Assembly: GCF_020405225.1 (NCBI RefSeq)
Contig: NZ_CP084472.1
Coordinates: forward strand, 1,736,001 to 1,800,000
Length of the DNA: 64,000 nucleotides
Direction of reading: 5' to 3'
From: Natrinema sp. DC36
Lineage (GTDB): Archaea > Halobacteriota > Halobacteria > Halobacteriales > Natrialbaceae
Positions 53,003-60,789 of the stretch are shown piece by piece; the stretch's first letter is position 1; every line of letters begins with the position of its first letter. Under the pieces are notes generated by a model, which saw nothing but the letters and a program-made list of their open reading frames with translations, was not told the origin of the DNA and did not search any database. A program made the translations under genes and the position numbers.

Positions 53003-53372
53003 TCGTCTCCCACTGACGGCCCCAGCTTCCTTGACAGCGGTGTTCCCGGGCGATACGACTGGACTGATCGAGGTTCGAGCGCATCGACCGTCGGCTCCCC
53101 TCGTGACGAACTGCGCGGATGACCTCGCGTCGAGGCGCGAGGAACAGCTCACACGCGGATGAACCCGGGGGTTGCGGCGTCCGAACCGTCAATCGAATCG
53201 AGTCTCGAGATCGCTGTTGGTGCTCCCGGCTCGTTTCGACGGACGGGGTCGGTCGTGGTCTTCCCGGAACGGCCACCGTCGGATCCAGCGGCGGGAACTC
53301 GCGCCCGACTCGTCAGCCGAGCTATTCTCTCGCGGCAAACCGTTTTTCCGATTCGAGAGAGTCGGTTCCGCC
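53003..53372. other. Intergenic region, no gene seen
   Basis: About 370 bp between divergent genes. Several open frames overlap on both strands with arginine- and serine-rich translations, typical of non-coding GC-rich DNA. No tRNA, repeat or clear palindrome was found. The AT-poor sequence offers no obvious promoter for the hydrolase gene. Confidence 0.4.
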
Positions 53373-53537
53373 ATGACCCGCACCACCTACCGGTGTGCGT
53401 GTGGCGCACGCCTCGAGTTCAAACAGGACCTCGAGAAGGAGTCCGGAACGACGACGCCGACCTGGAAGTGCACGGACTGCGGGACGCCGGTGCCGGGGAT
53501 GACCGCCGAAAAAATTCGCCATCAGGATCCGTCCTGA
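53373..53537 (+). CDS. Small zinc-ribbon protein
   Basis: 54 residues: M-T-R-T-T-Y-R-C-A-C-G-A-R then W-K-C-T-D-C-G-T-P-V-P-G. The CxC and CxxC pairs (C8/C10 and near C33/C36) form one zinc ribbon. Such short ribbons are common in haloarchaea, usually with unknown partners. The ATG at 53373 begins just before the first cysteine pair. The longer frame upstream has no typical protein content. Confidence 0.65.
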   Translation: MTRTTYRCACGARLEFKQDLEKESGTTTPTWKCTDCGTPVPGMTAEKIRHQDPS

Positions 53538-54046
53538 GAGAGGGTCGCAGTCGATGAGGTATCCGAAAGTGCCTTCGATCGCGACTCGTTTGTTGAGGTT
53601 CCTCGATCCGTAGCTGCGGCATTTCGTTCCGAGAACAGTAGATTGCGCTGCTCGCCGCGTCACCGTCTGCCAGCTTCCCGTGAGCCTCTCTCCGTTGTAT
53701 ATATTCTATAACGCTATATTAAATTCTCGTGCAGTGTGTGATCAGTGTGAATCTCCGTCTGTTCGTCGGCCCATATCGGAGAGCGACAAGGAGCGAGTGC
53801 GCTCAATCCACCGATCGAGGCGGTAAGACGGATTCAGAGAGTTCACAGACGTCTCGAGGCGGACGTCCTCTCCCAGGTTGGCCGGCCAGATCGATATGAA
53901 GGGGCTCGATACTACGCTCTGAGAGAGCGATCTCGGTCGCTGCAAGAAGCGATCAGTGAAAGACGTTCGCATGGGTATTTTCCAGTTCTGATATAGGCGG
54001 AAATTATAATCGGCTTTCACGTCAGTTAGTATTCCTGGACGTACAG
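53538..54046. other. Intergenic region, no gene seen
   Basis: About 510 bp. Base composition is uneven. An AT-rich patch at 53696-53730 (GTATATATTCTATAACGCTA) and another at 54000-54012 (AATTATAATC) stand out. The latter lies about 37-45 nt before the next gene and may be its promoter. A weak minus-strand open frame at 53742-54020 starts with a plausible M but has poor codon bias and is not called. Confidence 0.4.
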
Positions 54047-55111
54047 ATGTCCGATACCACTGACGAGAGGCGAACCGATCATCCGGACACGAGCGGCTCC
54101 GCGCTCCGCCGACGGTCGTTTATCGTCGCGGCGGGTGCGTCAGCGACGGGACTGGTCAGCACCGCCGGTGCATCCCCCGGTCACGGGACAGGACCTGGCG
54201 GTGCCGGCGATCGGCGAGGCGACGATCGAGACACAGATCGGTTCTTCGATCGTACGGGCGATCCGGATCTCATCGCTCACCGCGGGTTCGCCGGCCTGTA
54301 TCCCGAAAACACCGTTGGCGCTGTCGAGGCCGCGGCCCGCGGCGGACAATCATCGTCTGCGCCGTCCCGCGGTGCGGATATGATCGAGATCGATGTCGTC
54401 CCGACGGCCGATGGCGATATCGTCGTCTTTCACGACGACCGCCTCGCCGAACGCGACGGCGGCGACCGTGGACTCACGGACACTGCGGGCGTCGTCTGGG
54501 AGACGGACACGGAGACCGTTACGAGCGCCGATGTCCTCGAGAGCGGGGAAACCGTCCCTCGCCTTCGGACCGTGCTCGAGGCGATCCCGAGTCACGTCGG
54601 CGTCAACGTCGAACTGAAGAATCCGGGCTCGTTCGACGTACGGTTCGCCGAATCGCTTTCGGGCGACGACCTCGAGACGCAGAAAGCGATCTGGCAACCG
54701 TTCGTCGCGCGGGTGCTCACGGTCGTCGACGACTTCGATCACGAGTTCCTCTATTCGTCGTTCTACGAGGCGGCGTTGGCGACGACCCGCGACGCGTCCG
54801 ACTATGCGGTCGCACCGCTACTCTGGAACTCCGTTCGGGACGGCGTCGAGATCGCTCGACGGTACGACGCCGAAGCGATCCATCCGCCCTATCACATGAT
54901 CCGTGGGACGCCGTTCTACGCCGATCAGCACTCCGAGGACGACGCGGGCTGGTCCGATATCGACCTCCTCGATGTAGCCCACGAGGAGGACCGGACCGTG
55001 AACGTCTTCACGCTCGAGACGTGGTACCAGGCGGAGCGGCTCGCAGCGGTCGGCGTCGACGGGCTCATCAGCGATCACGCTGACGTCCTCCGATTCGGCG
55101 CGACAAACTGA
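54047..55111 (+). CDS. Tat-exported glycerophosphodiester phosphodiesterase
   Basis: 354 residues. A twin-arginine signal L-R-R-R-S-F-I-V-A-A-G lies near residues 21-31. The mature enzyme is a TIM barrel: L-I-A-H-R-G-F-A-G-L-Y-P-E-N-T near 77-91 (catalytic His, Glu), E-I-D-V near 113 and F-H-D-D near 126, and N-V-E-L-K-N near 185. It hydrolyses glycerophosphodiesters outside the cell, giving glycerol phosphate. The stop is only 6 nt before a perfect tandem repeat. Confidence 0.87.
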   Translation: MSDTTDERRTDHPDTSGSALRRRSFIVAAGASATGLVSTAGASPGHGTGPGGAGDRRGDDRDTDRFFDRTGDPDLIAHRGFAGLYPENTVGAVEAAARGGQSSSAPSRGADMIEIDVVPTADGDIVVFHDDRLAERDGGDRGLTDTAGVVWETDTETVTSADVLESGETVPRLRTVLEAIPSHVGVNVELKNPGSFDVRFAESLSGDDLETQKAIWQPFVARVLTVVDDFDHEFLYSSFYEAALATTRDASDYAVAPLLWNSVRDGVEIARRYDAEAIHPPYHMIRGTPFYADQHSEDDAGWSDIDLLDVAHEEDRTVNVFTLETWYQAERLAAVGVDGLISDHADVLRFGATN

Positions 55112-55502
55112 ATCTCGCGTCGTTGCATCGTTGAGCCGCTACGTCGTTGCATCGTTGAGCCGCTACGTCGTTGCATCGTTGAGCCGCTACGTCGTTGCAT
55201 CGTTGAGCCGCTACGTCGTTGCATCGTTGAGCCGCTACGTCGTTGCATCGTTGAGCCGCTACGTCGTTCATCGGTACCGTTCCGGATCCAGTGATCGATC
55301 CGTCTTTTTTCAGATTCCCCGTGACCGAAACACAGATTTAGGACGGAGGAGCAGTATCACACGAACGGATGATACGTGGTGTCGCCCCCGCGATCCGGTC
55401 TGAGCGTCCCGACGGGTCACTCGAGCGACCGGAAAGCGATCCGCGCCGGAACCGGCGACCGGCCGCGATCGCTCGAGCGGCTCGACGGCGGGTGATCGGC
55501 CC
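55112..55502. other. Intergenic region holding the tandem repeat
   Basis: About 390 bp. The first 150 bp are the 24-bp array. After it, a T-run at 55302-55307 (CTTTTTTC) could end transcription of the phosphodiesterase gene. The remainder up to the recombinase start shows no gene, tRNA or palindrome. Confidence 0.45.
55118..55268. repeat. Perfect 24-bp tandem repeat, six copies plus a partial seventh
   Basis: A 24-bp unit, starting CGTCGTTGCATCGTTGAG and ending CCGCTA, is repeated without change at 55118-55141, 55142-55165, 55166-55189, 55190-55213, 55214-55237 and 55238-55261. The first seven bases of a seventh copy follow. As 24 is a multiple of three, three frames remain open through the array on each strand, but these frames lack starts or signals of real proteins. 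It lies between the phosphodiesterase stop and the recombinase gene. Confidence 0.9.
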
Positions 55503-56624
55503 GTGACCGAGGTGGCGATCACGGACGCGGTCGACGCCTACCTGCAGCGAAAGGCCGTCGGCGATCCGGACGGCTCGGGTGCCGGAGCCTACGCGTCCAA
55601 CGCGGAATCGATCCTCCGCCGGTGGGCCGACTGGCTCGATCGGGATCACGGACTGACCTCCCTGTTCGCACTCGAGGTCGAACACATGCGCGCGTACGCG
55701 GAGGAACTCCGGCGCAAAACCGGTCGCGGCGAGTACACCGCCTCGACCGCCGGCACGTACTACGCGGTCGTCCGGGCGTTCCTCTCGTGGTGCGTCCGCG
55801 GCGGGATCCTCGCGGACAACCCCGCCGCGACCGACCGCGCTGAGGCCGCGCTACCAACCGCCGACGAGCGACCGGCGAGCGATTTCTGGACCGCGCGGCA
55901 GCGTCGCGAACTCGAGCGGTACGTCCGCGAGCGGGCGCTCGATACCGGTCGATCGATGCACGAGCGACGCGGCCGACTGCGCGAGTACGCGATGGTAGCC
56001 GTCCTCGCTCACTCGACGGTCCGCGGATCGGAGCTGTTCCGGGTCCCCGACGACGATCGCCGGACGGGTGCCACGTGGGACGATGTCGATTTCTACACGG
56101 GAACGATCCGCGTCCTCGGAAAGTCTCAGCGACTCGAGGACGTTCCCCTCCCCGCCCGCGCCCGGACGCCGTTGCGCCGCTACCGGGTCGTCCTCGATCC
56201 GCCGTCGAACGACTGGCCGCTGTTCCCGACGGCCCACGCGCCGTCGATCGCCGGTCGCGTGCGGTCCGTGCTGCGCGATCGAGGGTACGACAACGAGACG
56301 ATCGAATCCCTGCTCGAGGACGCGACGGCGACGGAACTCGCCCGTGAGCGCTCGATCGCGCCGCCGGCGATCACCACCGAAGGGGCACGGTCGGTGTTGC
56401 GGCGACTCTGCGAGGGTGCCGGGATCGACGTCGACGGCGACTATCTGACGCCGCGAGGCGTCCGTCGAGATCGATCGGGGGCGTCGTACCGACAGGAAGC
56501 GACGGAATCGAAGCCGACGCTTCGGGCGTCGGTGCTCGAGCAGTCGATCGTCGTTCCGGACTCCCGGTCCACGGTAGTAGATGCCGAGCCGGTCGAGGGC
56601 GACGAGTCGACGGATACGGACTAA
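55503..56624 (+). CDS. Degenerate tyrosine-recombinase/integrase-family protein
   Basis: 373 residues starting at GTG. An N-terminal SAM-like domain (I-T-D-A-V-D-A-Y-L, then A-E-E-L-R-R-K-T-G-R-G-E-Y-T and L-S-W-C-V-R-G-G-I-L-A-D-N-P) is followed by a catalytic domain with R near 174 (H-S-T-V-R-G-S-E-L) and K near 208 (L-G-K-S-Q-R-L). The box II motif reads T-P-R-G-V-R-R, where active enzymes have T-P-H-x-x-R-R. The last ~45 residues contain no tyrosine apart from S-Y-R-Q-E. It is probably catalytically dead, a domesticated DNA-binding relative. Confidence 0.75.
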   Translation: MTEVAITDAVDAYLQRKAVGDPDGSGAGAYASNAESILRRWADWLDRDHGLTSLFALEVEHMRAYAEELRRKTGRGEYTASTAGTYYAVVRAFLSWCVRGGILADNPAATDRAEAALPTADERPASDFWTARQRRELERYVRERALDTGRSMHERRGRLREYAMVAVLAHSTVRGSELFRVPDDDRRTGATWDDVDFYTGTIRVLGKSQRLEDVPLPARARTPLRRYRVVLDPPSNDWPLFPTAHAPSIAGRVRSVLRDRGYDNETIESLLEDATATELARERSIAPPAITTEGARSVLRRLCEGAGIDVDGDYLTPRGVRRDRSGASYRQEATESKPTLRASVLEQSIVVPDSRSTVVDAEPVEGDESTDTD

Positions 56625-56751
56625 ATGAAGGGTGACGATCGTTCTCTCGTGAACTTGTACTGTTCGCATTCGATGCTGTGATTTTCTTTCGAGTCGTACT
56701 CGATACAGCAGTGAACGGAACAGTGAGTTCTGAGGGGTTACATGAAAAGAA

Positions 56752-56883
56752 GTGACCTGCTACCGTGGCAACGGGGAATAGCCACGCCCTCCCCAACCGA
56801 TTCGCTCGTTCCACTCGCTCATCCCTCGCACGGCATCGAGTCGCGGTTCGTCAATGACTCACCGCGACCCAGCGCGCGCCACC
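56752..56883. repeat. Dispersed repeat, copy 2
   Basis: Shares the leading block (GGGGAATAGCCACGCCCTCC and CCCAACCGATTCGCTCG) and the closing CAGCGCGCGCCACC with the copy at 15342-15476, with similar spacing (132 versus 135 bp). It lies in the 335-bp gap (56625-56959) between the recombinase gene and the convergent Mrp operon. The rest of this gap carries no gene. Confidence 0.7.
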
Positions 56884-56959
56884 CCACGGTGGATATCCCG
56901 TCCGAAATGACAAATTTCCCACCTATACCCCACGTTGCCACTCTATCATTTCGACCGAG

Positions 56960-58789
56960 CTAAACCACTAACAGCCACAGGATCACCGTCAGGACGAGCG
57001 TCAGCAGAAGGATACTCGTCCCGATGCTCGTCCGGAGGTGGATCGTCGAAGGGCGGCCGCCGTCGGTCGGCTGGCGGTCGTCGACATCGACCAGCGGAAG
57101 CCGCCGTGCGACCGCGTCGACGGCGAGGACGGGGTTGTTCCCGACCCAGTAGCATCGTTTGACGGCTCCGACGACGGCGGCGTCGACGATGGCGTAGGCT
57201 CCCGTCACTGCGAGCATCGTCCACCGGCTGAGGTAGTAGGTCGCTGGGTAGACGACCGTTGCCGGGTCGCCGAGATCGAGTTTCGAGAGCGGTTTTTTGA
57301 CGACCACGAACGCGACGGCTGCGACCCCCGTGAGGATCCCGGCCGTCTCGAGGTGACCCGGACTGTAGGGGTGGAGGTGGCTCTCGCCGCCGGAGTAGGA
57401 GAACGCGAAGTCGCTCCCGTAGATCGTCGGCGCGAGGTCGGCCAACCCCTGCCACCAGACGCCGAAGAGGAGACAGGCACCGCCGAGGCCGAGCATCGCG
57501 ACCGTCTGGCCGGGTTTGGCGTCGGCGACCTCGAGGTCGCTCTCGCCGTGGAAGAAGACGTAGTAGCCGAGCTTGATAAAGGAGAGCAGCGTGCCGATCG
57601 CGCCGAGCCAGAGCAGCCAGTACAGCGCCTGGTACTCGGGCTGACCGTAGTAGTGGGGATTGGCAGCATCGAAGATCATTCCCTTGCTGACGTAGCCGTT
57701 GAAACCCGGAATCGCGGTGATCGAGAGCGCGCCGAGCCCGAAGCCGATCGCGGTCAGGGGCATCTCGCGCCAGAGGCCGCCGAGGTCGTACAGGTCCTCC
57801 TCGCCGGTCCGGTAGATGACGACGCCGACGGCCATGAACAGCAGGCTCTTGAAGAGGATGTTGTTGAACAGGTGGCTCATCGCGCCGGCGACGGCGAGGT
57901 TGGAGCCGATTCCGATCGCGGCGACGATGTATCCGAGCTGGGCCTGAATGTGATACGAAAGCAGCGCCCGCATGTCGTGTTGGAGCAGCGCGAAGGTCGC
58001 GCCGTAGACGGCCATCAGGCCGCCCATGTACGCGATGTATATCGAGAGGTCGCTCTCGCCGCCGACTGGGAACGCCCGGTAGAGGACGAACGCGCTCGTC
58101 TTCGTCGTATAGACGGAGAGGAACACCGAGGCTGCGATGTGCGGACGCGGGTAGGTGTCGGGCAGCCAGGTGTGGAACCCGATGAAGGCGACGTTGACGC
58201 CCATCCCGAGCACCGCGAGCAGCGCCGGAATCCCGTCGGCGATCCCGGCCTCGGTATAGACGAACGTACCGGTCTGGACGTAGTGAACGGCGACCGCCAT
58301 CATCACGAGCACCCCGCCGGTGCCGTGGAAGAGCGCGTACCGGAAGCCGGCCCGGACCGCCTCGCCGCCGTAGTGCCAGACCACGAGCGTACTGGTGACG
58401 GCCATCAGCTCCCACATGAACAGGAGCACGAGCCAGTCGCCCGCGAACGCCGCCCCGATCGACGAGGAGACGTAGACGAGCGCGAACGCGACGAGCGTTC
58501 GGCTCGCCTCGCTCGAGTACGCATAAATCACGCTACAGACGCCCAAAAAGCCGAGCCCGAGGCCGACCATCCGGGAGAAGTCGTCGACGTAGAACGGGAC
58601 GACTTCGAACCCGAGGAAGGTCCCGGCGAGGTGCTGGCCTTCGGGGGCGACCAGCGAGATCGCCAGCACCGCCGCGAGGCTGAGCGCGCCGACGGCGAAG
58701 CCGGCGATTCGCGGCAGGACAAGCACGAGCAGGGCCGCCGCGAAGACGATGAGCGGCGGGTACGCCAGCGACAGGAGTTCGAGCTCCAT
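56960..58789 (-). CDS. Mrp/NuoL-like proton-conducting membrane subunit (last gene of operon 2)
   Basis: 609 residues with about 14-15 membrane segments. Antiporter-like motifs: L-F-M-W-E-L-M-A-V-T-S near 125 (conserved Glu), F-H-T-W-L-P-D-T-Y near 200 and the K-S-L-L-F-M-A-V-G region near 310. The conserved lysine positions of Proton_antipo_M are present. The C-terminus carries a further cytosolic loop and a final helix ending L-V-V. It may serve as the terminal antiporter-type subunit of a second Mrp complex. Start TGATG overlaps the upstream stop by one base. Confidence 0.82.
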   Translation of the reverse strand: MELELLSLAYPPLIVFAAALLVLVLPRIAGFAVGALSLAAVLAISLVAPEGQHLAGTFLGFEVVPFYVDDFSRMVGLGLGFLGVCSVIYAYSSEASRTLVAFALVYVSSSIGAAFAGDWLVLLFMWELMAVTSTLVVWHYGGEAVRAGFRYALFHGTGGVLVMMAVAVHYVQTGTFVYTEAGIADGIPALLAVLGMGVNVAFIGFHTWLPDTYPRPHIAASVFLSVYTTKTSAFVLYRAFPVGGESDLSIYIAYMGGLMAVYGATFALLQHDMRALLSYHIQAQLGYIVAAIGIGSNLAVAGAMSHLFNNILFKSLLFMAVGVVIYRTGEEDLYDLGGLWREMPLTAIGFGLGALSITAIPGFNGYVSKGMIFDAANPHYYGQPEYQALYWLLWLGAIGTLLSFIKLGYYVFFHGESDLEVADAKPGQTVAMLGLGGACLLFGVWWQGLADLAPTIYGSDFAFSYSGGESHLHPYSPGHLETAGILTGVAAVAFVVVKKPLSKLDLGDPATVVYPATYYLSRWTMLAVTGAYAIVDAAVVGAVKRCYWVGNNPVLAVDAVARRLPLVDVDDRQPTDGGRPSTIHLRTSIGTSILLLTLVLTVILWLLVV

Positions 58790-60789
58790 CAGTCGTTCAC
58801 CTCCGTCACGAGTTCGTCGAGCGGAACGCCGCTCAGTTCATCGAACGGCATACCGAAGACCCCCTCGACGATCCGGGTCGCTAACTCGAGGAAGACCGCG
58901 TAGTCGGGGCCGATTCCGAGGACGACCGCGCCCGTCGCGATGACGGCGATCGGCGCGAGCATGAGCCACGTGCTCTCGGCGAACGGCGAGCGGCGTTGCC
59001 AGCCGTCTGCGGGCGGGCCGCCGGTGAGGTGATCGTCGTGATCGCCGTGATGGTCGACGGCGTCGACGGCGTCGCCGCGCTCGTCGTGACCGGGTTCGTC
59101 GCCGTCATCGGCGCGATCGGCGTGGTCACCGGCTTCGGACGCTCGAGCGTCGGTGGAGTGGCTCGTCGCGTCCGCTCCGTCGGCGGTCGTGTGATCGCTC
59201 GGGTACTTGTCGACGGCGTACTCGAACTCCTCCTCGGACGCGTTCTCCGCGTCTGCAGTGTCGGCCGTCTCCGTTCCGTCGGCCGGATCCCCGCCGTCAG
59301 CGGCGACGTGGTCGTCCGCGGTCCCGTAGGACCGCAACACGCCGCCCCGTGGGAACTCGAGGAGCGGTTTGGCGTCGTGGCGGTCCTCGCTCTCGAAGAA
59401 GGCCGTGTAGACGACCGGCCAGAAGTACGCGACGTTGAGCACGGCCGAGAGCAACAATGCACCGGCGAACAGCCAGTACTCGCCGCCCATGTAGCCGGCG
59501 CCGATCAGCATGTAGAACTTGCTGACGAAGCCGGCGATCGGCGGGAGCCCGGCCATACCGGCCGCGCCGACGGTGAAGGCGGCCATCGTCAGCGGCATGC
59601 GTTTGCCGATGCCGGCCATTTCGCTAATGTAGTCGGTGTGGGTCTCGACGTGGATCGCGCCCGCACAGAAGAACAGCGTGAGTTTCGCGAACGCGTGCGC
59701 GGGAATGTGGAACAGCGCCCCGACCATCGCATAGGGATGCAACATCGAGAGCCCGAGTACGATGTAGGACAGCTGTGCCGTCGTCGAGTACGCGAGCCGG
59801 CGCTTGAGGTGGTCCTTGCGCATCGCGATGATGCTCGCCGCGGTCAGCGTGAACGCGGCGACGATCGCAACCGGGATGTTCAGTCCGACCTCGCCGATAG
59901 CCGGAATATCCAGCGGAAGGTCGCGAATCAGTCCGGGACCGAAGACCTCGAGGATGACGCGAGCGATGCCGAACGCGCCGGATTTGACGACCGCCACGGC
60001 GTGGAGCAGTCCGGAGACTGGCGTGGGCGCGACCATCGCGTCGGCGAGCCACGAGTGCAGCGGCATCAGCGCGGCCTTGACGCCGAAGCCGGCGATGAGC
60101 AGGAAGAACGCGGCCTGTGCGTAGATCGGTTCCGCCTGCGCGGCCGTCGCGAGCGCCTCGATACCGCCCGCCTCGAAGGCGAGCGTCGGCCCCGAACTGA
60201 CCAGACTCGTGAGCCAGTAGATCAGGACGGTGCCGGCCAGCAGGAAGACGCCGCCGCCGAAGAACGTGTAGGTGAGGTACTTCCGGCCGGCGATGCGGGC
60301 CTCGCTGTCCTCGTTGTGGGCGACCAGCGGATAGGTGACCAGGGAGAGCAGTTCGTAGAAAACGAAGATCGTCACCAGGTTCGCCGCGAAGGCGATCCCG
60401 ACCGCAGCCGAGAGACTGGCCGCAAACGAGGCGAAAAACCGGGTCTGGGAGTGTTCGTCGAGTCCGCGCATGTATCCCGCGGCGTAAAACGACGTGAAGA
60501 TCCAGAGGAAACTCGCGAGGAGCGCGAAGAAGATCCCCAGCGGGTCCGCTCGCAGGGCGAAGTCGACGCCCTCGAGGAACCGAATCCCGGTCGACTCCGC
60601 GAGACTCCACCGGAAGACGGTGCCGTCCATGACCGCGGGGAGCATGCTGACGATGATGCCGAACTTCGCGAGGGCGGCCAGGACGGACCAGCCTTCCCGG
60701 AGGTTCGGCCGGCGATGCGACGCGACGATCAGGACGATGGCGACCGCCGACACCAACAGTGCGGCGAGCGGTCGGAGATCCGCGACCAT
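58789..60789 (-). CDS. Mrp/NuoL-like proton-conducting membrane subunit with Asp/His-rich insert
   Basis: 666 residues. The N-terminal two-thirds are Proton_antipo_M: F-V-F-Y-E-L-L-S-L-V-T-Y-P-L near 145-158 and G-V-K-A-A-L-M-P-L-H-S-W-L-A-D-A near 245-260. From about 478 to 598 a hydrophilic segment rich in D, H, A, E and T is inserted (D-A-V-D-H-H-G-D-H-D-D-H near 585), before a final helix region. No comparable insert exists in the other two large subunits. It is probably cytosolic, and a metal or pH-sensing role is conceivable. Stop and start overlap the neighbouring genes by one base. Confidence 0.82.
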   Translation of the reverse strand: MVADLRPLAALLVSAVAIVLIVASHRRPNLREGWSVLAALAKFGIIVSMLPAVMDGTVFRWSLAESTGIRFLEGVDFALRADPLGIFFALLASFLWIFTSFYAAGYMRGLDEHSQTRFFASFAASLSAAVGIAFAANLVTIFVFYELLSLVTYPLVAHNEDSEARIAGRKYLTYTFFGGGVFLLAGTVLIYWLTSLVSSGPTLAFEAGGIEALATAAQAEPIYAQAAFFLLIAGFGVKAALMPLHSWLADAMVAPTPVSGLLHAVAVVKSGAFGIARVILEVFGPGLIRDLPLDIPAIGEVGLNIPVAIVAAFTLTAASIIAMRKDHLKRRLAYSTTAQLSYIVLGLSMLHPYAMVGALFHIPAHAFAKLTLFFCAGAIHVETHTDYISEMAGIGKRMPLTMAAFTVGAAGMAGLPPIAGFVSKFYMLIGAGYMGGEYWLFAGALLLSAVLNVAYFWPVVYTAFFESEDRHDAKPLLEFPRGGVLRSYGTADDHVAADGGDPADGTETADTADAENASEEEFEYAVDKYPSDHTTADGADATSHSTDARASEAGDHADRADDGDEPGHDERGDAVDAVDHHGDHDDHLTGGPPADGWQRRSPFAESTWLMLAPIAVIATGAVVLGIGPDYAVFLELATRIVEGVFGMPFDELSGVPLDELVTEVND

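Noticed and set aside
53742-54020. 92-codon minus-strand open frame
   Set aside because: Poor codon bias, no motif, overlaps a promoter-like AT-rich patch.
55118-55268. CRISPR array
   Set aside because: The repeat units are contiguous with no spacers, and no cas genes are nearby.
55131-55403. Repeat-encoded protein of S-R-Y-V-V-A-S-L units
   Set aside because: The frame is open only because the 24-bp repeat is a multiple of three; no ribosome-binding or promoter signal, and the reverse strand is equally open.
57038-60789. Long plus-strand frames over the second Mrp operon
   Set aside because: Antisense to membrane proteins; E/R/D/V-rich translations without hydrophobic segments.
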